A DNA stretch of 64,000 nucleotides from Blastomonas ursincola (GCF_013607875.1 NZ_VDES01000002.1:62001-126000), one strand, 5' to 3'. Positions 9,716 to 19,521 are shown, counted from the stretch's first letter. The notes: generated by a model not told the origin, from the sequence alone. Numbers and translations: made by a program.

Positions 9716-10399
9716 ATGTTCAAACGATCATCGATCCGCTACGGCAAGACGCCAGAACCGCAAACGCCCTACCAGAGCGCCTTCCAGCTCTGGGATGAAC
9801 GCATAGGGTCGTCACGCGTCCAGGCGCGCAACTGGCGCTATGCCTGTTTAGGTGCATTGGGTCTATCAGCCGTGCTCGCCGGAGGCCTGGTCTGGCAGTC
9901 ATCACAAGGAGCGATAGTTCCCTGGGTCGTCCAGATCGACAAGCTGGGCGATGCCCAGGTGGTGGCAAAGGCCGATCGTGACTACACTCCATCGGATCCG
10001 CAGATCGCGTTCCATCTGGCCAGGTTCATAGAACAGGTGCGCAGCCTCCCGGAAGATGCGGTTGTCGTTCGTCAGAATTGGCTGCGCGCCTATGATTTCG
10101 TCACCGATCAAGGCGCCCTTGCGCTGAACGAACATGCGCGGAATGAGAACCCGTTCCAGCGTGTCGGCAAGGAGCAGACTGCCGTCGAGATCACCAGCGT
10201 TATCCGCGCCTCGCCCTCAAGCTTCCGCGTTGCATGGATAGAACGCACCTACCGCGCAGGCAGCCTCTCCGACACCAGCCGTTGGAGCGCGATCATGACG
10301 GTCGTCATTCAGCCGCCTAGGCAGCCCGAACAGTTGCGCAAGAATCCCCTCGGTATCCTGGTCAATGCGATCAACTGGTCGAAGGAGCTCGGATCATGA
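9716..10399 (+). CDS. trbF: TrbF, VirB8-like assembly protein
   Basis: A 227-residue bitopic protein: a cytoplasmic N-terminus with the family opening (PYQSAFQLWDERIGSS), one membrane helix at about residues 44-62 and a periplasmic NTF2-like domain. The C-terminal PLGILVNAINWSKEL is characteristic. It overlaps trbG by ATGA. It scaffolds the core complex. Confidence 0.94.
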   Translation: MFKRSSIRYGKTPEPQTPYQSAFQLWDERIGSSRVQARNWRYACLGALGLSAVLAGGLVWQSSQGAIVPWVVQIDKLGDAQVVAKADRDYTPSDPQIAFHLARFIEQVRSLPEDAVVVRQNWLRAYDFVTDQGALALNEHARNENPFQRVGKEQTAVEITSVIRASPSSFRVAWIERTYRAGSLSDTSRWSAIMTVVIQPPRQPEQLRKNPLGILVNAINWSKELGS

Positions 10400-11364
10400 C
10401 ATTTCTCACCTGCCCGTTAAGCGCGGCCACTGCGCTGGCTTGCCTCCTCCCGGCATCCGGCTTCTCACCGGCTCAGCCCATCCTGCCGGTGTCGGCCACC
10501 TCTCAGGCCCCTTTAGGCCGTGACCATTTACAGATCGCCTCCGATCCGTGGCACGTGCTGCCCGCAACGATCACCACTGCCCGGCGGACGCCAGCCGTTC
10601 TGGCTCCGGTCGAGAGAGTGGGAGCTGCGAACCTTGCCGCTCGTATCGAACCTGACCAGGGCAGCTTTGCCAATGCCATCCAGCGGTACCCATTTGTCGA
10701 AGGCTCATTGTACCAGATCTATACAAAGCCTGGCCAAGTCACCGATATCGCGCTCCAGATCGGTGAAAAGCTGGTTGGCCCTGGCCCGGTGGCAGCAGGC
10801 GACACGGCCCGATGGATGATCGGAAACACAATCAGCGGGACGGGAGCTGCCCAGCAAGTCCATATCCTCGTCAAACCTACGCGCAGCGATATCGCGACCA
10901 ATCTGGTGATCAATACCGACCGTAGGACGTATCATATCGAGCTGCGATCCAATGCGCAGACCTATATGGCATCTGTGTCTTGGAGTTATCCGCAAGACGA
11001 TCTCATAGCACTGCGCCAGGCCGCTATCGCGGAGGAGCGCACAGCACCCATTGCCTCTGGCCTCGACATCACACGACTGGATTTCGGCTATGCCATTTCG
11101 GGTGACAAGCCGGAGTGGAGACCAATCCGGGCCTTTGACGACGGTATTCGGGTTTATGTCGAATTTCCCCAGGCTGCCGCCCAGACCGAACTTCCACCTC
11201 TGTTCGCAATAGGAGCAGGCGGCCGTGCGGAGATCGTCAACTATCGTGTGGCTGGGCGGTACATGATTGTCGACAGACTGTTCCCATCAGCCGAACTGCG
11301 GCTCGGAGATGGCAAGCGGCAGCTCAAGGTGCGCATAACATCCGCTCGCAGGAAGACATCATGA
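10396..11364 (+). CDS. trbG: TrbG, VirB9-like outer-membrane core complex protein
   Basis: A 322-residue secreted protein with an N-terminal signal peptide. The VirB9/TrbG beta-rich region begins near FVEGSLYQIYTKPGQVTDIALQIGEKL. The C-terminal lobe (PIRAFDDGIRVYVEFPQ ... VDRLFPSAELRLG) is well conserved. It pairs with TrbI to form the periplasm-spanning core. It overlaps both neighbours by 4 bases. Confidence 0.94.
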   Translation: MTFLTCPLSAATALACLLPASGFSPAQPILPVSATSQAPLGRDHLQIASDPWHVLPATITTARRTPAVLAPVERVGAANLAARIEPDQGSFANAIQRYPFVEGSLYQIYTKPGQVTDIALQIGEKLVGPGPVAAGDTARWMIGNTISGTGAAQQVHILVKPTRSDIATNLVINTDRRTYHIELRSNAQTYMASVSWSYPQDDLIALRQAAIAEERTAPIASGLDITRLDFGYAISGDKPEWRPIRAFDDGIRVYVEFPQAAAQTELPPLFAIGAGGRAEIVNYRVAGRYMIVDRLFPSAELRLGDGKRQLKVRITSARRKTS

Positions 11365-12518
11365 CGTCGGTGGAATCACCCAAACCGTTGCAGCCCGCCG
11401 AGCTGGCGCCGGAAACGGTTGTCAGGCTTCGGCACGATCCGCCGCGCGTCACGCGCCTGTCTAGAAGGGTCATTGTTTCAGCAGCCGGGATCGCCAGCGC
11501 AGTCGTGATCGCGACGGCGGTCTATGCTCTTCTGCCGGAGCAGGATGCACCCCCAAGGGAATTGTTCAAGACCGGCGCAGTTGCCCTGCCAGAACAACTC
11601 ACCAGCGGCCCTCGCGACTATGGCGGGGCGCCCAAACTCGGCCCCCCCCTGCCCGGCGATCTCGGCAAACCGATCCTCGATGCCGGCAATCCGTTGCCTG
11701 GGGTCGATCCACCGCCAACTGCCATGCCCTCGTTGCAACCATACGCAGTGCCGGAAGTGCAAGCATCCACCGGACAGGCTGACGCATTGCGGCAGCAGCG
11801 CGATGCCGCCCGTGCCAGTCAGCTGTTCTTTCCCAGCCGGGCACAGCCAGAACCGCAAGCCGCCGGCCCTTACCCACCTGCTTCGGACGCCATGACAGGC
11901 CAGAACCGATTGGCGGCGACCAGCAAGGAGGACTCAGATGGCCGGCTCGGTACACCAGCCAACCCGAGAGTCATTCAGGCAGGCACAGTGATTGCTGCGG
12001 CGCTGATCACCGGAATCCAGTCTGATCTGCCGGGCATGGTCATCGCGCAGGTGACAGAAAATGTCTATGATAGCCCTAGCGGCAGCATGCTGCTTATTCC
12101 CCAAGGGGCCCGGCTGATTGGCGATTACTCGGCAGATGTCGGTTTTGGGCAGAACCGTGTCCAGCTTCAATGGACGCGCCTTATCATGCCTGATGGCCGA
12201 TCCCAGCAGCTTGCAAGCTTCCCGGCGACGGATACTGCCGGATACTCCGGACTGAAGGACAAGACCGACTACCATTGGGCAGGCGTGTTCAAGGCTGCGA
12301 TGATCTCGACCCTGCTGGGCGCGGGAGCAGAATTCGGGGCAGGCGACGACAGGAATCTGGTCCGTGCCTTGCGCAGGGGCTCGCAAGACAGCATCAACCG
12401 GGCCGGCGAGCAGATTGTTTCGCGCGAATTGAGCATTCGTCCGAGCCTTACCATCCGTCCTGGATTTCCAGTCCGGGTCATGGTGACCCGCGATCTCATA
12501 ATGGACGACGCACGATGA
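11361..12518 (+). CDS. trbI: TrbI, VirB10-like core complex protein
   Basis: A 385-residue protein with a short cytoplasmic tail, one membrane helix (residues about 36-56), a Pro-rich periplasmic linker and the C-terminal VirB10/TrbI beta-barrel domain. That domain includes VIQAGTVIAAALITGIQSDLPG, LLIPQGARLIGDYS and the late FPVRVMVTRDL. It links inner and outer membranes and senses ATP use. All landmarks are intact. Confidence 0.94.
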   Translation: MTSVESPKPLQPAELAPETVVRLRHDPPRVTRLSRRVIVSAAGIASAVVIATAVYALLPEQDAPPRELFKTGAVALPEQLTSGPRDYGGAPKLGPPLPGDLGKPILDAGNPLPGVDPPPTAMPSLQPYAVPEVQASTGQADALRQQRDAARASQLFFPSRAQPEPQAAGPYPPASDAMTGQNRLAATSKEDSDGRLGTPANPRVIQAGTVIAAALITGIQSDLPGMVIAQVTENVYDSPSGSMLLIPQGARLIGDYSADVGFGQNRVQLQWTRLIMPDGRSQQLASFPATDTAGYSGLKDKTDYHWAGVFKAAMISTLLGAGAEFGAGDDRNLVRALRRGSQDSINRAGEQIVSRELSIRPSLTIRPGFPVRVMVTRDLIMDDAR

Positions 12519-12739
12519 CCAGAATTTCACTTGCTGATATCACCGACGAGAAGCCCGTGAGGCTGACTGTGGAAATGCCCGCAAAACTGCACCGGGACCT
12601 ACAGGATTACTGCATTGCGCTGAGCAAGGGCGCGACGGCAGCGGTCCCCTCACCCGAGCGGGTCATACCGGCGATGATCGAACGGTTCATTGCATCTGAT
12701 CGCTCCTACGCCCGGGAAAGAAGGCAGCTCCGCCGCTGA
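12515..12739 (+). CDS. DUF2274 protein at the end of the trb operon
   Basis: A 74-residue protein starting in the trbI stop codon (ATGA). The sequence (VRLTVEMPAKLHRDLQDYC ... PERVIPAMIERFIASDR) matches the small DUF2274 family. It is usually found just after trbI in trb-type elements and looks like a ribbon-helix-helix fold. It may regulate the operon or aid DNA processing; its function is not established. An in-frame longer reading frame upstream lies inside trbI and is not used. Confidence 0.85.
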   Translation: MTRISLADITDEKPVRLTVEMPAKLHRDLQDYCIALSKGATAAVPSPERVIPAMIERFIASDRSYARERRQLRR

Positions 12740-12809
12740 TAATCGCGCGAGCCGATCTGAGGCCAAGCCATACAACTGCGCCTGCCTGATGCCTCAGTGA
12801 GTCCGAGCT

Positions 12810-13142
12810 CTAGCGGCGGCGGGTTACCGGTGGACGCAGCCGGATGGCAAGCGACAGGACGGCAGGCCACAATAGGGTGTTGAGAACGTCCATCGACGTG
12901 TCCGGCCACCGCCACGACCCGTAATGAAGCCGGTCCATGATCTCATTGCCAAGCTCGGCAACAACGACAAAAGCCAGCGGAACGAGAGAACCCAGCGACT
13001 TTCTGGTCAGAAGCCGGGCGAGCAGCAGGACCGCCATGCCGGCATGAATGTGCAGGATGGTATCGGGCAGACCGGTTCCATCCCCGATCCATTGGATAAA
13101 CTCGATATAAAGGGACAAAAGATCTGAACTTTGGCGCGTCAT
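12810..13142 (-). CDS. Small integral membrane protein of unknown function
   Basis: About 110 residues with three hydrophobic segments and a central MDRLHYGSWRWPDTSMDVLNTLLWP block that resembles small VanZ-like or periplasmic-facing membrane proteins. An upstream ATG at 13181 would add 13 residues; 13142 is preferred because AGGATGG precedes it by six bases. It points toward the trb operon end, opposite to it, and lies downstream of the LysR remnant. The 19-bp repeat copy 2 overlaps its start region. I do not assign a function. Confidence 0.6.
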   Translation of the reverse strand: MTRQSSDLLSLYIEFIQWIGDGTGLPDTILHIHAGMAVLLLARLLTRKSLGSLVPLAFVVVAELGNEIMDRLHYGSWRWPDTSMDVLNTLLWPAVLSLAIRLRPPVTRRR

Positions 13143-13159
13143 CGGCAACCATCCTGTCG
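13141..13159 (+). repeat. 19-bp direct repeat, copy 2
   Basis: Identical to 3303-3321 (ATCGGCAACCATCCTGTCG). It covers the 5' end and ribosome binding site of the small membrane protein gene. Confidence 0.7.
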
Positions 13160-13297
13160 GTTTCAGGCGCACAACGGGCATTTGTCTCTCTGGCGCTCAC
13201 ATAGGGACGAACAGGGCCAAGGTCCTGAACGGAGGCGGCCTATACACGATTGCGGGGCTCTGGGCAGCAGAACTAGGCGGACCCAGCGCCAGAGCGG

Positions 13298-13993
13298 TCA
13301 GCCATGACCTGCGCTGTCGATATCGGATCCGATGCTCTTCTGCTGCACGGGCTGCGGATTACCGGCCCGATCACCGACTGCAGGACCACCAGCAACGATG
13401 CTTCGCAGACTGTGCAGCAAGGGGTTGGTGTTGCCAGGGCTCCAGTACAGCGCATGCCCTTTGCCAACAGGCCTGTAGCCGCCCGCCTCGAGCGACGGCT
13501 GAGCAAAGATCTGGCTCGACCAACGCACGTCGGGGTGACCTTCGGGCGCAATCACTGCATCTACATATTTGGCTTCAAGTACGGCGAACAGGGTCTCCGG
13601 TCTGCGCTCGTGTCCTTCCAGGCGTACATCCGGATGCAGCGTGAGAAAGTCGCAAACGGCCTGGCGGCCTGCCCCAGAAAACAGATCTCCGACATAGCCG
13701 AGCGAAAGTCTGGGCATGGCAGCACGCCGGAGGGCCAGGGCCTGCTGCTCCAGTCGGCCCGCGCGATCCAGCAGCTCCCTGGCTTCCGCCAGAAACAATC
13801 GAGCACGCGGGGTGGGCCTGGCTCCGCGCGTTGTCCGTTCGAAAAGTCGGAATCCCAGCTGATCTTCGAGCCTTGCAACCTTGCGGCTCAGCGTCGACTG
13901 CTTGACCTGGAAACCCCCTGCGGCCCGCGAAAAGCTGCGCTGTTCGGCTGCGGCCAGAACATAGGCGAGATGACTAAGGTCAATCATGCGCAC
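13298..13993 (-). pseudogene. LysR-family regulator, 3'-truncated
   Basis: The N-terminal winged helix is complete (LSHLAYVLAAAEQRSFSRAA ... QSTLSRKVARLEDQLGFRLFERTTRG). The first lobe of the effector domain is recognisable up to about HALYW. The frame then loses similarity and ends after 231 residues, whereas LysR proteins have about 300. The second effector lobe is absent. I found no continuation in the other frames. It may still bind DNA, but as a regulator it is probably broken. LysR genes of this type often border trb operons in mobile elements. Confidence 0.7.
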
Positions 13994-14741
13994 ATGCGGC
14001 CATGCCGCAGCAGGTCAGGTGAAAGGCTGGCGTTCATGGTTCACCACAATTTCATCGACTTGCAGCCCTTGCCAAGCCGCTCAGCTGAAAAACTCAGGCC
14101 TGGCCGGGCTCGGTTGCGCCGACCGATGGCATCCCCCCGCATCTCGCCGAAAATCCGCCGATGGCGCTGCTTTGGTCCGCAAGAACTGCCGTGTTCGCAC
14201 CTGAATCTGGCGAATCGCACAACACTACGTTTGTTTTCGGTCGTCGCGGTCCACGACGCTGGTCATTTGCACCTTGTTGGCGGGGGAACCGTCAGCTTCA
14301 GGCAGTATGCCCGACAAAATCTGGCGGAAACAGTTCATACTCGCCGCATCATCGCCTTGCGCACTGCATTTTTTCAGACTGTCCGCTTGCGTGACTCGCT
14401 TGGCAACGGACTGCTGCTAAGTCCGTTTCGCCGGGTGCCGTGAAATAGCGCCAGATGCTGAGAGCCGGGGGGCCTGTGGCTTTAAGCCCGTTGGCCGGCA
14501 GCGCAACTGGGGCAAATAGCGGGCCTTCATGTGCAGGAGGTTCCAACACCCGGCCCCTGTTTTGACCTTTCGGCAGGGATTGCTTCAGCCCATAATTCGC
14601 GCAAGCGTCGATGTGTTGCCGGTCGTTCCGGCAGCGGGGCGTGGAAACCCCTGTACACTCGCCAGGTAGAAGCAGGTTGCTGGCTCCGAGCCGGCATGAT
14701 TCATCTCAGGCGGCATGGATGCAAGGCGAGGCATTTGCCAC
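13994..14741. other. Gap between the LysR remnant and the ECF sigma gene
   Basis: About 750 bases with only short, unrecognised open frames on both strands. None has a domain I know or a good start. It may be a degraded gene region at the junction of the transfer module and the cargo. I see no insertion sequence ends. Confidence 0.45.
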
Positions 14742-14784
14742 GCCTGTCTCCCACACAGGCTTCCTGCCTGCCCGATCGGCAGGC
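14742..14784 (+). terminator. Two tandem hairpins upstream of the sigma factor gene
   Basis: Hairpin one pairs GCCTGT (14742-14747) with ACAGGC (14755-14760). Hairpin two pairs GCCTGCC (14766-14772) with GGCAGGC (14778-14784) and is followed by TTT. Together they look like a terminator isolating the cargo operon, or an attenuator in the sigma gene leader, 39 bases before its start. Confidence 0.5.
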
Positions 14785-14822
14785 TTTGAAAGCGCCCCTC
14801 ACCAAGAGGGATTGCTGCTGCC

Positions 14823-15344
14823 ATGCCTGATCGCCCTTCCTGCTCGATGCCGCCCGAAGCTCACCAAGCCTCGGCAGCGCAATCCGGCCTGGAATTGCTC
14901 TATCGAAATCATTGCGAATGGCTGCGAAGGGCTTTGCGCTACCGGCTGCGCGGAGCGAACATCGAGATCGAGGATGTCGTGCAAGACACCTATGTGCGCA
15001 TCACCCGCTATGACAGCAGCAAAGCGCAGCATAAACCGAAGGCCCTGCTCTTGCGTATCGCGCTCAATCTGGCGCGAGATCAATTTCGCCGGCAGTCGCG
15101 GCAGGCGGCCAATGACGTTTGCGCTCTGGAAAACGTCTCAGAGGAGGGTGATCAGGAATATCTCCTAGCGCTCAAGGAAGCGATTCTGGGATTACCGCCT
15201 GATTTGCAAAAGGTGTTCCTACTGGCGCGATTTACGCCATTGTCGAACGCACAGATTGCCAAACAACTGGGTGTATCTGTAAAGACGGTAGAGTATCGGA
15301 TGCACCAAGCCATGATGCTCTGCTCGCAAAGGGTTGAACGATGA
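14823..15344 (+). CDS. ECF sigma factor, FecI type
   Basis: A 173-residue protein with sigma region 2 (LELLYRNHCEWLRRALRYRL ... IEDVVQDTYVRITRY) and sigma region 4 (AILGLPPDLQKVFLLARFTPLSNAQIAKQLGVSVKTVEYRMHQAM). It directs RNA polymerase to a few promoters when released from its FecR partner. It overlaps fecR by ATGA. In isopeptidase-type lasso loci a FecI/FecR pair and TonB receptor accompany the isopeptidase, so its target is probably the receptor gene at 16444. That link is inference. Confidence 0.92.
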   Translation: MPDRPSCSMPPEAHQASAAQSGLELLYRNHCEWLRRALRYRLRGANIEIEDVVQDTYVRITRYDSSKAQHKPKALLLRIALNLARDQFRRQSRQAANDVCALENVSEEGDQEYLLALKEAILGLPPDLQKVFLLARFTPLSNAQIAKQLGVSVKTVEYRMHQAMMLCSQRVER

Positions 15345-16318
15345 GCACCCCGTTTTCCGAAGAACCGGGGTCTCCATCAGATCGTAGCGAAAGCGAAGCA
15401 GCTACCTGGCTCGTACGCCTGAATGCACGGACGGTCGATACTACCGAACTCGAGGCGTTCTTTGCCTGGCGCCGCAGCCCCGCCAATGCAGCGGCCTATG
15501 ACCGACTGGAGGCACAATGGCGGGAGAGTCGGCGACTGGCAGACGATCCGGATATTCAATCTGCCATTCGCGTCGCTCTGGAACCCGGACCAACAAGATC
15601 CAGGCGGCTGATCGCTATAGCACTCGCTGCAGGCATTGTGTCGCTGCTCGCCACCATGGCCTTCCTGTACCTTTCACGAGAAGCGGTTTTCGAAACCGAC
15701 ATCGGCGAGCAGAGGCTCGTCCGACTCGACGATGGCAGCAGGATCCATCTGGATACTGGCACCAGGGTCCGCATCAACAACGCGAACAGGCGTGCTCTTA
15801 TGCTCGACCGCGGCAGAGCATTATTTGATGTCGCCCGAGATCCGTCTCACCCGTTCACCGTAACCGCCGATGGCACGGAAATTCTGGCCTTGGGCACCCG
15901 TTTCGAAGTCGAGCAAACTGCCTTGGGTGTGTCGGTTGCCTTGCTGGAGGGGCATGTTCGTGTGCAGAAGGAAATTTCCGGGGCTGAGATTAAAGCTCTG
16001 GACCTCTATCCAGGGCAATCGGTGACAATAGGGCGGACAGGTCCAGGCGAGGTGCGTCCTGCCAACCCGGACATTGTAACCGCCTGGACCGAGGGACGCC
16101 TCGAGTTCAATGAGACTCTCCTTCGTGAAGCAATTGTCCAGGTCAATCGCTACAGCCGCATGAAACTTCGGATCAGTACCAATCGCTGGGCAAACGAACG
16201 TGTGACGGGCAGCTTTGCCGTGGGCGACACCGCAGCCTTCGTGGATGCCGTCACCGCACTTTATCCTCTTGTGCCGATCCAACGTCCCGATGGCACGCTG
16301 GAGTTGAAGGAGCGATAG
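15341..16318 (+). CDS. FecR-family anti-sigma/signal transducer
   Basis: A 325-residue bitopic protein. The N-terminal cytoplasmic part has the FecR opening (EAATWLVRLNARTVDTTELEAFFAWRRSPANAAAYDRLE). One membrane helix spans about residues 88-108. The periplasmic FecR domain follows (DIGEQRLVRLDDGSRIHLDTGTRV ... VARDPSHPFTVTADGTEILALGTRF). A C-terminal STN-like domain (AIVQVNRYSRMKLRI) is also seen. It would relay receptor occupancy to the sigma factor. The gene starts inside the sigma stop codon. Confidence 0.93.
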   Translation: MSTPFSEEPGSPSDRSESEAATWLVRLNARTVDTTELEAFFAWRRSPANAAAYDRLEAQWRESRRLADDPDIQSAIRVALEPGPTRSRRLIAIALAAGIVSLLATMAFLYLSREAVFETDIGEQRLVRLDDGSRIHLDTGTRVRINNANRRALMLDRGRALFDVARDPSHPFTVTADGTEILALGTRFEVEQTALGVSVALLEGHVRVQKEISGAEIKALDLYPGQSVTIGRTGPGEVRPANPDIVTAWTEGRLEFNETLLREAIVQVNRYSRMKLRISTNRWANERVTGSFAVGDTAAFVDAVTALYPLVPIQRPDGTLELKER

Positions 16319-16443
16319 CTTGCCATTCGGGAAAATATTGGCGAGGCTTTAGGGTCACCCCCCCTCCGGATCGTTGAATACAGAGAGGGGGTCATCAGCA
16401 AAACCGCGAACTCCCTGGAACAACGATATGGGAGGCCCTGCAC

Positions 16444-19400
16444 ATGACTTGCCGACGAGCATCAATAACAGCACCATGGCGGATAATGGCGCCGGTTTTG
16501 TTGGCGAGCAGTGCGCTCACAGTTCTTGCAGCCGCGCCGCTGCACGCAAAGACTCAAGCCGAAGTCTTCCAGTTCGACATCCCTGCCGGCTCGCTGGATC
16601 AGTGCCTCCGCCGCTATATTGCACAGACGGGCCGGCAGCTGCTGTATCCCTCGGCACTTGTGTCGGAACGCCAGGTGCGCGGCATAAAAGGCGAAATGGA
16701 TGCAGATCGGGCCCTGCAGCTGCTGCTCGCGGGTCAACCCATCTCATACCGCAAACGCGGTCGCAACGTCATCGTCCTGCTGGCTGCCAAGCCGCCCGCT
16801 CCCAGCACCCCTTCGGTCCGCAGGCCGCGGGAAACCACACGGGCAAAACCGGCCGCATCCCTGCCTCAAGCACCCGTCCAAGCCGATGAGCTGCAAGAGC
16901 TGCCTATCGTTGTGACGGGAAGCAACATCCGGTCATCCGGAGCAGGTGTTTCGCCACTGATCGAACTGTCCGCAGAGGATGTCGAACGGACAGGCAGCGG
17001 CACGATTGCAGAAGCGCTGGCTCTGCTACCGCAGAATTTTGGCGGGACTGGCAACGAGGATACCAGCCTGACCGGCAGTGACCGGACCATCAACAATCTG
17101 GGACTGGGCGCAAGCGTCAACCTGCGCGGCCTCGGTTCCGATGCGACCTTGACCCTGGTAAATGGCCGCAGAGTAGCTGGCTCTGGTGGCCGCGGCGACT
17201 TCACGGATCTTTCGACCATCCCCCTTGGTGCGGTAGAAAAAATAGAGGTGCTCCCCGATGGCGCCTCAGCTCTTTACGGCTCGGACGCTGTTGGTGGGGT
17301 GGTCAATCTGCTGCTGCGGCGAGACTATGACGGGGCGGAAACCCGGTACCGGATCGGAAGCGTGACACGGGGGGCCAGCCAGGATGTCCAGTTCGGCCAG
17401 CTCATCGGCACACGCTGGGACACAGGGCATGTGCTTGCAGCCTATGAGTTTCAGCGTCGCGAGGCTCTGAACGCAGCATCGCGCGCCTATACACGGTCGG
17501 CGGACCTGCGGTCTCTAGGTGGCAATGACTATCGGCTGTTCTTCGCCTCGCCTGGCACCATTGTAGCGCTGGACCCCGTCCGGCGAACATTTGTCCCAGC
17601 CTTTGCCATTCCAGCCGGTCAGAACGGCATAGGGCTGTCGCCAGCAAGCCTGACCCCAGGCCAGAACCTCTCGAGTCCCCGCGAACAGGTCGATCTGCTT
17701 CCTCAGCAAACCCGTCACAGCGTCTACATTACAGGCGAGCAGAAGCTGACCAATGGGGTGACAGCCTATGCCGAGGGTCGATACACCGACCGCGCTTTTC
17801 GTCACCTCGCCCAACCATCACTGACAGTCATGTCCGTCACACGGGCAAACCCTTTCTTCGTCTCGCCCAACGGAACGTCGGTCACGAACATTGCCTATCT
17901 GTTCGACAAGGATCTTGGCCCCCTTGAGACGCGCGGCAATGTCGAAGCCTGGTCGATGACCGGCGGTATCCGCGCCGAACTCGGCGGCGACTGGCAGCTT
18001 GACGGGTTTGTGTCACTGGCGCGGCAGAGCGACTATCGGCGCAATGACAATATCCTCAACGCGACCGCATTGAACGAGGCGCTCGGCACCACTCCCGACG
18101 ATCCGCTGACATCATTCAGCACCGCGCGTGATGGCTTCTTCAATCCTTTCGGACAGGGACGCAGCAACACGGCTGCCGTACTCGACTTCATTGGGAGCGG
18201 CTTTATCGAGGAGCGCTTTGAAAACGGCCTGCTCAATGGCAGCATCACGGCTGACGGGACCCTGTTTGATGGTCCGGGCGGTGCCATCAAGATTGCGCTG
18301 GGCGTTCAGGCGCGGCGCGAAGACTTCTCTCGCGACACGCTCAGCTTTATTTCCGGGAGATCGCCGACTCCGGGCACACCCGTCGATGCTGATCGTTGGG
18401 TTGCATCGGCATTTGCCGAGATTGCCGCGCCCATTGTTGGGCCCGACAATGCCGCACCGGGTATCGAGCGGCTCAACCTGTCGGCAGCTGTCCGGGCAGA
18501 GCACTATTCGGATTTTGGGACGACGATCAATCCAAAGCTTGGCCTCTCGTGGCAGCCAGTCGCAGGTCTTCTCCTCCGGGCAAGCGCTGGCACCTCATTT
18601 CGTGCCCCCGCTCTGCTGGAGGTGCGCGATGCCTTCCGCATATCCAATACCCAGCTGCCAGCCATAGGTGGTGGGAACCGACAGGTCATCTCACTTGGGG
18701 GAGGCAATGCCGATCTTGAACCTGAATCCGCACGATCGCTGACCATCAGCGCCACGGTGGCGCCACCACGCATGCCAGGCCTGTCGCTCGAGGCCAGCTA
18801 TTTTCAGACGCAGTTTCGAGACCGCATCGGTCAGCCTGCAAACGAAAACATCCTCCAGGCACTTACCAATCCCATTTTTGCTCCCTTCGTGACCTTTATC
18901 GATCCGGTCGCCAATTCCGAAGACAGAGGAAGGGTGATCGCCCTGATAGGCAACCCGAACTCGACCATCCAGCCGACGATAAATCCTACGGTTTTCAGCG
19001 CCATCGTCGACGGACGGTTCGTGAATTCGGCGCGTGTGGACATCCGCGGGTTCGACCTCGCTGCCCGCTACCGGGTCAGCATTGGCGAGCACCGACTGGC
19101 TTTCAGTGCCAGCGCAGCAATTCTGGTCGATTTCAAGGACCAGATCACGCCAGTATCCCCGCTGATCGAGAGGGTTGGCACCCTCGGCAATCCGGTTGAT
19201 TTCCGGCTTCGGGCGACAGCGGACTGGTCTTGGCACGAGCTTGGGGTCAACCTGGCCCTGAACCATGTCGGTCCCTATACGGACAATATCAGCCTTCCTT
19301 CGCGTCCGATCAGCGCATGGACAAGCATCGACCTTCAGCTGAGACTGTCCTCGGCAGACAAAACAGGCCTGGCAAGGGGTCTCAGCGCAGCTCTGACGAT

Positions 19401-19521
19401 ACAAAACGTCTTTGACCGCGACCCGCCTTTTGTCGATCGGTCGCTGGGTTTCGGCTACGATCCAGCAAATGCCGATGTGCTTGGCAGGTTCATCGCCCTC
19501 CAGATCAAGAAGCAGTGGTAG
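16444..19521 (+). CDS. TonB-dependent outer-membrane receptor with STN signalling domain; candidate lasso peptide transporter
   Basis: A 1025-residue protein with a signal peptide (cleavage near PLHA). An STN domain follows at about residues 40-115 (FDIPAGSLDQCLRRYIAQTGRQLLY), then a Pro-rich linker and the TonB box region (LPIVVTGSNI). The plug has VNLRGLGSDATLTLVNGRRV, LSTIPLGAVEKIEVLPDGASALYGSDAVGGVVNL; a 22-stranded barrel ends in the aromatic IALQIKKQW. The STN domain shows it is a transducer that signals through the neighbouring FecR and sigma factor. GGGAGG lies before the ATG. Its ligand is inferred, from the adjacent isopeptidase, to be a lasso peptide; a siderophore is the alternative. 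Confidence 0.93.
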   Translation: MTCRRASITAPWRIMAPVLLASSALTVLAAAPLHAKTQAEVFQFDIPAGSLDQCLRRYIAQTGRQLLYPSALVSERQVRGIKGEMDADRALQLLLAGQPISYRKRGRNVIVLLAAKPPAPSTPSVRRPRETTRAKPAASLPQAPVQADELQELPIVVTGSNIRSSGAGVSPLIELSAEDVERTGSGTIAEALALLPQNFGGTGNEDTSLTGSDRTINNLGLGASVNLRGLGSDATLTLVNGRRVAGSGGRGDFTDLSTIPLGAVEKIEVLPDGASALYGSDAVGGVVNLLLRRDYDGAETRYRIGSVTRGASQDVQFGQLIGTRWDTGHVLAAYEFQRREALNAASRAYTRSADLRSLGGNDYRLFFASPGTIVALDPVRRTFVPAFAIPAGQNGIGLSPASLTPGQNLSSPREQVDLLPQQTRHSVYITGEQKLTNGVTAYAEGRYTDRAFRHLAQPSLTVMSVTRANPFFVSPNGTSVTNIAYLFDKDLGPLETRGNVEAWSMTGGIRAELGGDWQLDGFVSLARQSDYRRNDNILNATALNEALGTTPDDPLTSFSTARDGFFNPFGQGRSNTAAVLDFIGSGFIEERFENGLLNGSITADGTLFDGPGGAIKIALGVQARREDFSRDTLSFISGRSPTPGTPVDADRWVASAFAEIAAPIVGPDNAAPGIERLNLSAAVRAEHYSDFGTTINPKLGLSWQPVAGLLLRASAGTSFRAPALLEVRDAFRISNTQLPAIGGGNRQVISLGGGNADLEPESARSLTISATVAPPRMPGLSLEASYFQTQFRDRIGQPANENILQALTNPIFAPFVTFIDPVANSEDRGRVIALIGNPNSTIQPTINPTVFSAIVDGRFVNSARVDIRGFDLAARYRVSIGEHRLAFSASAAILVDFKDQITPVSPLIERVGTLGNPVDFRLRATADWSWHELGVNLALNHVGPYTDNISLPSRPISAWTSIDLQLRLSSADKTGLARGLSAALTIQNVFDRDPPFVDRSLGFGYDPANADVLGRFIALQIKKQW

